DNA of 64,000 nucleotides, from the NCBI GenBank assembly GCA_036346395.1, contig CM070604.1, positions 53,099,003 to 53,163,002 of the forward strand. The letters run 5' to 3'. The notes below the pieces were generated by a model that was not told the origin of the DNA, ran no database searches, and worked only from the letters and a program-made list of their open reading frames with translations. The position numbers and the translations under genes were made by a program. Of this stretch, positions 60,401 through 64,000 are shown in pieces. This DNA is from Hsuehochloa calcarea (Eukaryota > Streptophyta > Magnoliopsida > Poales > Poaceae). The stretch's first letter is position 1. Every line of letters starts with the position of its first letter.

Positions 60401-60562
60401 AAATTTGGTGGGGGTGAGGTGCGTGCCTTCGTCCTTGCGGAGGGCGCGCTTCTTCTTGGCGAGGACCCAGGGGGCGACGTAGCGGTTGCCGGTGAGGGAA
60501 TAGAGCTTGACGCCGTTGATGGAGGTGGACCTGAGTGTCCCCGGGCCGTTGCTCGCGGCCAT
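51459..60562 (-). CDS. NOL10: NOL10/ENP2 nucleolar WD40 protein, 16 exons, one-base deletion in exon 4
   Basis: NOL10 (yeast Enp2, essential) joins the small-subunit processome in the nucleolus and is needed for 18S rRNA maturation. Exons: 60427-60562, 60216-60314, 59453-59544, 58630-58729, 58025-58115, 57622-57680, 57418-57538, 57279-57347, 55496-55548, 54918-55026, 54645-54815, 54400-54558, 53963-54055, 53688-53870, 52642-52832 and 51459-51972. All phases agree except exon 4, which is 100 bases where 101 are needed. Signatures: GVKLYSLTG start, WD40 blades to about residue 370 (MAYDCWSCDLLCAASSPDLY, VACGGEDGAVECFDM, ITADKHIVRVWDP), then a charged coiled region. A NUC153-like motif (LLTDPRFKEMFENKDFEID) lies near 495-520 and a Gly/Arg-rich tail follows. 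Intron 1 uses a GC donor. As read, translation stops early in exon 4. Length without the deletion would be about 746 residues. Product identity is secure; integrity is not. Confidence 0.9.
56001..56359 (-). mobile_element. very small LTR retrotransposon (TRIM/SMART-like), 359 bp
   Basis: A 5-bp duplication AGATC (55996-56000 and 56360-56364) frames it. The right LTR, 56253-56359, is 107 bases. Read on the minus strand it starts TGTTAGATATG and ends CCAACA. The primer-binding site TGGTATCAGAGC follows directly (complement at 56241-56252) and fits the 3' end of initiator tRNA-Met. The left copy begins at 56001 and matches the right one for about 60 bases (5 changes), then is lost. The internal 180 bases are GC-rich and purine-rich with no retroviral-type coding. 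It lies in NOL10 intron 8. Confidence 0.85.
56920..57182. mobile_element. Stowaway MITE, 263 bp
   Basis: Ends CTCCCTCCATTTCACAATAT and, inward from the right, CTCCCTTTGTCTCACAATGT are flanked by TA (56918-56919 and 57183-57184). A second inner match (TTTGTCCA) extends the inverted repeats. In NOL10 intron 8, downstream of exon 8 on the coding strand. Confidence 0.85.
58370..58540. mobile_element. GC-rich hAT MITE, 171 bp
   Basis: Exact 8-bp duplication AGTATGCT at 58362-58369 and 58541-58548. The left end is CAGTGTTCACCAAGGCG; from the right, inward, CAATTACTCATTGTTCTAA then AAGGCG, so the ends match after a small offset. The interior is full of CTAGGCG and GCGCCTA phrases. It lies in NOL10 intron 4, only 81 bases from the frame-broken exon 4. 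Confidence 0.75.
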
Positions 60563-61379
60563 ATCCTCTAGCGCCGGGACCCTAGCTCGCGCCCGTCGTC
60601 CTCGTCGTCGGCGCCGTTGGGGAAGGGCGGCGGCGAGTGCTAGGGTTTTAGGAACTTGGAGGAAGAGGAGTCGAGGGACACAGGAACGGAGGAGATAGGC
60701 GGAGTGGACGTCCCCGCGAGATTGAGCTCACCGTTGGATTGCGCCTTTTGGTTTTTTCAGCCGTTGGATCTGCAGTGATTCAGTTTTTTGAGAGAGAGAG
60801 AGAGAGAGTGGGCTTGGTTGTGGCCTGTTCGCTATGGGCCCGTGAATTCTGTGAGTTGGGCCTGTGTTGCCGCGTGAATTACATCGCGTCCGCAGGCCCG
60901 TGTCTGTCCGTGTCTCCATTCCAGCGCTCGCCATCCGATCGTCACGGATCTGTCGCTGTGACATCATGTCGTCTCCTGCTGTTGCCCTCGTGTGTTTGCG
61001 CTTGGCCTCTCCGCTCTTGCGCCAAGAAATGATCTCTTATGTCGCTGCTGCTGGCCAGTTGTTTCTGTGGGCCCGTTCGTGCGTGTCACATGTGGCTGCG
61101 TTTACTGGCTTCGGTGTTTTTTTACGTGCTGCCTTATGTCCATGCCTCGACTGTTTGACTGCGTTTACAGGCTGAGCCCGGAGGCGGCCAAAGGTGGCGG
61201 AGCTGGAGCCGGGCCGGAAGCCAAGGCCAGCGCAAGGCGCATCTGGTGGGGCGACACCGGTGGCGCAAGGTCGGAGAGGGGAGGCGTGAGGAGGAACCGG
61301 CGACCAGAAGTGGCAGCGCTAGGGAGTTGGGCCGAGTTGACGCAGGAGGGAGGAAGGTGAGAAGTGTGGAGATGGGGAG
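60563..61379. other. upstream region of NOL10
   Basis: The first 150 bases are the GC-rich 5' leader and promoter of NOL10, with a (GA)n tract at 60790-60808. I see no further gene, although short plus-strand frames exist. Confidence 0.4.
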
Positions 61380-63400
61380 ATGAGGAGTTGGGAGTAAGAA
61401 GAAGGGGAGGAATGGGGGAGGAAGGAGCCAGATTTTTCGATGGTGTGGAGATAAGGAAGAGAGAGGAGATGAGGGGTTAGCTCGTTAGGGTAATAGAATA
61501 GATTCAGTGGTTGTGAGGACCGAGGAGACTCAATTGTATGGCTTTCATTCAAATCGAGGGAGACAAGGAGAGGGAATCAGGGGAAAAAGACAGAGGGAGA
61601 CAGCGAGTGATCGATGTATGGATCATTAACAATGTTCTCAACCGTGACTTTCATTCAAATTGAGAGAGACAGGGAGAGGGAATCGGGGGAAAAGATAGAG
61701 GGAGACAGGGAGTGAACGAGTGCTCACAACGTTCGGGAGCTGCAGACAATGTTCGGAAGCAACGTCCAGGAGCAACGTTCGGGAGCAACTCATCGTGCCT
61801 ATAAAAATCAGCTCTCGCCAAGAGAGGAGAAGAGGAGGACAGAAGAGCCTCACGGGGGAATTCAGCGAGCACATGTGTCTTCACGGGTAACGAATGATTC
61901 CTCACTGGTTAGATCGATTTAGATTCGTAATTTGCCATGATTAGGAGATCGACGTTCTGCTGCGATTGATTCTAGTTTTCTGTCCATTAATTGTGCGTCC
62001 ATTTTTGCATAGATAGAATCCGAATTGGAGGATTTCACCCACTAGAGAATTGTGGGGCTCGTTCTCAGCTTTTCATAGGTTTAAAGATCACCCAATTCGG
62101 AGTTGTGGTCTAAAAGTTATGTTGATTTGTTTACTGCTGTCCAGAGAGTTTGACCAATGTTAGCAGTCGTCTTGTTTACTAATTAAGATTAAGTTAAAGG
62201 CTGATTCAGGGATTTCACCCAACACGATTGTTGTAGAAAATTTTTAAGATTTTCATATTGTTAAAAATCTTAAATGTTGGTTAATTCAATTAAAAGTTAT
62301 GAAATTTTCTTCTACTGCTGTATTTTATGTCTGACAGATTATAGTTATAGAGTTTCATCTGATTATTAGGCACAGAAGTTGGCCGAATTAGAAAGTCTCG
62401 CCAACTAAGTTATTATAGAAAAATGTACTGACTGATATCTGTTTGTAATGCTTGATGCTCATGCTATAATTAAGTTCTATGGATTTCGAGTAATTATAAT
62501 AATTCTTGTTTCTTTTCATGGATGTTAATCCATGCTTCTTAAGATTATGTCTTTCATATTAATGAATTCATTCATTGTTCATGTTTCACCTACGAGAGTG
62601 GGATGTAAAGACTCATCATTCCAATATGGGCATGTAAAACCCACCATTCTAATGTGGGCAAATTGGATTCCCGTTATAAAACATTCTTCAAACAGACATT
62701 GGATCCCCGCATTTTGGATAATGCGGGCATAAGTGAACATCAACAGGTGTTCACTAGCTATACCGGTATAAGCAGAAGAGGAGGTCATACATTTCATTCA
62801 TTCATTCATATGATTTATGCCACTCTACATTCTTATTCTCTATTGTGACTGACATGTTTTTATTCATTGTTGTTCATATTATTCTGTTGTACTTACTGAG
62901 TTATGGACTCATTCTTGTCGTGTTTATTTGTTTATGTAAATAATGAGGACGACATGCTTGGGAGAGAATAGTCACGATCACTTCATTCACTTCACATTAT
63001 TCGCTTTTTAATTAGACGAACTTGCCATTACCTTTTTTCATTTGATAAATATTGGACTGTAATAAACGGAGTTTGATGGTTAATGTTATCATTCATTATG
63101 ATATGATTGAATTAGTAATTGCATAATGATCTTCGTGTAGTCCATTGACAGATTTATCATAATTGATTCCATATGATTTGATAATTAGAGTTTTGATAGG
63201 TTATTGAATTCTGATTCCATTCATATATTCATTCTATTAGTTGTTGCTCTTTTTATATTATTAGCTGAAAGATTTTTAAAATTAATTTATAGTATTACAT
63301 GGTGTTAAACTTTAGATAATATCTTAACTTTCGCATTACCAAGGTGTTACACCCTATAGGTTGAATCTTGAGTTTACTGGTACATGCTCTACTTTTGTGA
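61380..63400 (+). mobile_element. LTR-like sequence with internal duplication
   Basis: Two copies of a 75-base unit lie about 105 bases apart (GACTTTCATTCAAATTGAGA at 61646 and its relative near 61541). A promoter-like CCTATAAAAATCAGC stands at 61797-61811, followed by a leader-like region and a long AT-rich stretch with TTCATTCATTCAT runs. This layout suggests a long LTR or leader of a retroelement. Neither end nor coding sequence was found, so the class is tentative. Confidence 0.35.
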
Positions 63401-63796
63401 ATCGTATTTTTTCTTCGTAAATAGGACCAAAAGGTCCAAAAATTCAAAAAGCACGTCCCGACCGGGCCAAATCCCCCGAAAAGTGCGCAAAAAAAAGAAA
63501 AAGAAAACCGCACCACCCACTACAACTCGCTCTGCTGGCGGCCTTGGCCTGGGTTTTCCGTTGATCCAACCAAGCCGGCCGAGCCGCGGCGGCTTGTTGC
63601 CATGCCACCAGCCCACGCCCCCCCGCCTCCCCCTCCCCCCTTTCCACTCGCCTCGGTGTCGTCACCCCACCGCTCCATCCCCCCAAATCTCTCTCCTCGA
63701 ATCGCGCCCGGATCCCGCGCCGGTGGCCCCCACCACCGCTGCTGAGCAGACCCCAAACCCTAGCCTTCCATGCGGCGCGGCCTCCGGAGATCGGCG

Positions 63797-64000
63797 ATGG
63801 GGACTTCAATGTGGCGCGGTGATCGTGGCGGCGGTGGTGGCGTGCTCGTCTTGCTCGTCGGCGTCTACCGCTCGTCAACTACCGGACCCGACGACGCCAA
63901 ACCAGGCCTACTTCCCCAAGCTCGTCGTCGTCCTCGGCATCACCGTCGCCGTCCTCTCCATCCTCATGCTTCCTGCGGATGTGGCCAATTGGCAGGCCTG
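63797..64000 (+). pseudogene. start of an LMBR1/LIMR-like membrane protein gene, frame broken, continues past the window
   Basis: LMBR1-like proteins are nine-pass membrane proteins. The region after about 63890 reads NQAYFPKLVVVLGITVAVLS and ILMLPADVAN, the family's conserved second segment. The 90 bases between the start codon (63797) and that motif would fit the family start (GDFN..., then an L-V-N-Y loop) only if four to five single bases were added or removed: near 63803, 63815, 63842, 63870 and 63890. WQ also replaces the usual RQ after ADVAN. Either this copy is decayed or the sequence is error-prone here. From memory the rice orthologue is Os06g0128200. Confidence 0.6.

Noticed and set aside
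1..64000. CRISPR arrays, operons, prophage or rRNA/tRNA genes
   Set aside because: None seen; the split genes and plant transposons show a nuclear grass genome where such bacterial features are not expected.

Overview
The window looks like nuclear DNA of a grass, most probably rice or a close Oryza relative. Genes are split by GT-AG introns with GC-rich first exons and AT-rich introns, and the spacers are full of grass-type transposons (Stowaway and hAT MITEs, Ty3/gypsy and copia-like remnants, a LINE tail). A partial SPX-MFS transporter lies at the left edge and an LMBR1/LIMR-like sequence at the right edge. From memory these match the pair Os06g0129400 and Os06g0128200 on rice chromosome 6, which would make this strand run opposite to the rice chromosome. 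That placement is recalled, not computed.

Layout: (1) 1-4.96 kb, vacuolar phosphate transporter SPX-MFS on the minus strand, 3' end cut by the window edge. (2) 5-16.8 kb, no host gene recognised: an AT-rich tandem repeat, MITEs, a dispersed repeat and a decayed LINE tail. (3) 16.9-21.1 kb, a two-exon PPR protein (minus) whose intron holds a hAT element nested in a Stowaway MITE. (4) 21.4-22.8 kb, a truncated, frame-broken gene fragment (plus) sharing a short divergent promoter region with the PPR gene. (5) 25.2-27.7 kb, an eight-exon short-chain dehydrogenase of the TIC32 type (minus), intact. (6) 29.7-37 kb, retrotransposon debris with a nested MITE. (7) 38.4-39.5 kb, a single-exon multi-pass membrane protein (minus). 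(8) 41.6-44.5 kb, three-exon V-ATPase subunit e (minus). (9) 46.35-46.96 kb, a C2-domain protein of the BON1-associated type (plus). (10) 48.1-50.3 kb, gypsy debris abutting an isolated first exon of a mitochondrial ribosomal protein uL29m/L47-like gene. (11) 51.5-60.6 kb, a sixteen-exon NOL10/ENP2 gene for ribosome biogenesis (minus) with one base missing in exon 4, an unusual C-terminal frame, a GC-AG first intron and three well-delimited transposons in introns. (12) 61-64 kb, LTR-like sequence and the frame-broken start of an LMBR1-like gene.

The genes are unrelated housekeeping and membrane functions, not a pathway. The most noteworthy content is (a) several transposons delimited by exact target-site duplications, including a very small LTR element with a primer-binding site, (b) a perfect 26-bp inverted repeat inside a decaying gene, and (c) a set of genes that seem freshly damaged (NOL10, the L47-like gene, the gene at 21.4 kb, the LMBR1-like gene). 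That damage could be biological or could reflect assembly errors. No convincing new molecular system was found.
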